A stretch of 15,506 bases of DNA from Hellea sp042093735. Lineage in GTDB: Bacteria; Pseudomonadota; Alphaproteobacteria; Caulobacterales; Maricaulaceae. The position numbers were made by a program, and so were the translations under genes. Shown here piece after piece: positions 14,774-15,506 of this stretch; the stretch's first letter is position 1; each line of letters begins with the position of its first letter. Under the pieces are notes generated by a model. That model had not been told where the DNA came from. It did no database searches and saw nothing but the letters and a program-made list of their open reading frames with translations. The DNA lies in NCBI GenBank assembly GCA_042093735.1, contig JBELEM010000038.1:1-15506 (forward strand). Reading direction: 5' to 3'.

Positions 14774-15506
14774 CTATCGATATATATAGTTGTTATAATA
14801 AATTTCCGGTACGGAGTGGTACATAGATATTTTTTCTAAAGGATATTCTGTTCCATTATAAAAATATTTTGTTAATGCAGTTCCATCAAAATTGAAATAA
14901 GTATAAATCCCATGCCTTTTATCATTATGATAATGGGTAATATCAATTAAAACCCCATTTTCGTACTTAAATGAATAACCAAATCTATCACCATTTACAT
15001 AATTAGTGATTATATTTTGCATTCCCGCGCAGATCTTTGTTGGGAGTTCTATTGTTTCGGAAATGCCATTAAGACTACCTTCCTTATAATTTTTTCTTTC
15101 TGACCAATAACAATCGTCCTCCTTATCACCATACCTTCCATAATATTTGGATAACCCGTCAAGAGTTCCATCTTTATAATTTAATTTTTCTTTTAATACC
15201 TGAAACGCACAAGGTATATACTTCTTCTCTTTGTTAGAACACAAAGTATAACTTTTTGGATAATACCTCTCTAAAGTCCCTTCGAGTTTTCCATTTTTGT
15301 AATATAATTTTTCTTGGAGTTGCCCGTCGTCGTAATACCTTTCGACTACCCCCATGAGTTTTCCATCTTCATAGTTTATTTTTTCTATGAGTTGTCCGTT
15401 GGGGTAATATTTCTCTGATGCACTGAGGTCCCCATTCTCATAACTTTCCTGTTCTTGGAGTTGCCCGTCGTCGTAATACCTTTCGACTACCCCCATGAGT
15501 TTTCCA
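14774..15506 (-). CDS. MORN/YwqK-type repeat protein, 5' end outside the window
   Basis: The frame stays open to the right edge, and the first in-window Met (15496) lies inside a repeat, so the true start is beyond 15506. The sequence is a chain of MORN_2-type repeats of the form G-x-x-x-x-YY-x-x-G-x-L-x-x-x-x-x-Y-x-x-G-x-L, for example ERYYDDGQLQEQESYENGD. Such repeats are typical of YwqK-like antitoxin-annotated proteins and other surface or periplasmic proteins. The middle part is less regular and carries extra cysteines (TLCSN, IPCAF, DDCYW, KICAG). It ends in a tyrosine-rich tail (YYNNYIYR). Whether it has a signal peptide cannot be seen. Confidence 0.85.
   Translation of the reverse strand, partial: GKLMGVVERYYDDGQLQEQESYENGDLSASEKYYPNGQLIEKINYEDGKLMGVVERYYDDGQLQEKLYYKNGKLEGTLERYYPKSYTLCSNKEKKYIPCAFQVLKEKLNYKDGTLDGLSKYYGRYGDKEDDCYWSERKNYKEGSLNGISETIELPTKICAGMQNIITNYVNGDRFGYSFKYENGVLIDITHYHNDKRHGIYTYFNFDGTALTKYFYNGTEYPLEKISMYHSVPEIYYNNYIYR
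15311..15506. repeat. 141-bp tandem repeat in the MORN-type gene
   Basis: The 55 bases 15311-15365 recur identically at 15452-15506, an offset of 141 bases (47 codons), running into the window edge. The repeat encodes LQE-type and GVVERYYDDGQ segments. The array probably continues outside the window. Confidence 0.85.

Overview
The window looks like part of a Gram-negative proteobacterial chromosome, probably an AT-rich marine alpha- or gammaproteobacterium. It carries a long TonB-dependent outer-membrane receptor, an FCD-type GntR regulator, a CaiB/BaiF CoA-transferase and several exported small proteins. No tRNA, rRNA, CRISPR array, transposase or integrase was seen. There is no gene-free stretch longer than about 300 bases; the longest is 43-255. 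The organism call is an inference from protein style only.

Left part (1-10545): a catabolic island. On the minus strand, in transcription order, lie a TonB-dependent receptor (9023-6423), an HMG-CoA-lyase-like enzyme (6369-5449), hyuA (5431-3377), hyuB (3367-1463) and a CaiB/BaiF CoA-transferase (1461-256). The enzyme genes are separated by 1-17 bases, so they almost certainly form one operon. A further minus-strand gene begins at 42 and leaves the window at the left edge. Upstream of the receptor lies a GntR/FCD regulator (9832-9158). Divergent from the regulator is an N-carbamoylsarcosine-amidase-like cysteine hydrolase (9919-10545). A 12-bp perfect palindrome with a GTATAC centre sits in the receptor promoter, and a near copy sits between the regulator and the amidase. 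This suggests the regulator controls both sides. The set reads as uptake, then ATP-dependent opening of a cyclic amide or imide (or carboxylation of a ketone), then amide hydrolysis, CoA activation and retro-aldol cleavage. The actual substrate cannot be read from the sequence.

Right part (10573-15506): a run of small, visibly more AT-rich genes, all on the minus strand and mostly of unknown role. In transcription order they are a MORN/YwqK-like repeat protein open at the right edge, a CPBP-family membrane protease, a 64-aa protein, a 62-aa glycine-zipper membrane protein, an NTF2-like protein, a DoxX membrane protein, a secreted 20-aa-repeat protein, a second NTF2-like protein, a membrane-anchored acidic protein, an ABM-fold protein, a DUF2141 exported protein and a 65-aa protein. 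Two gene families occur twice here (the 64/65-aa proteins and the NTF2-like proteins), so the region has grown by duplication. Start-stop overlaps (ATGA) link the 62-aa, NTF2-like and DoxX genes. Two of the proteins are built from near-identical tandem DNA repeats.
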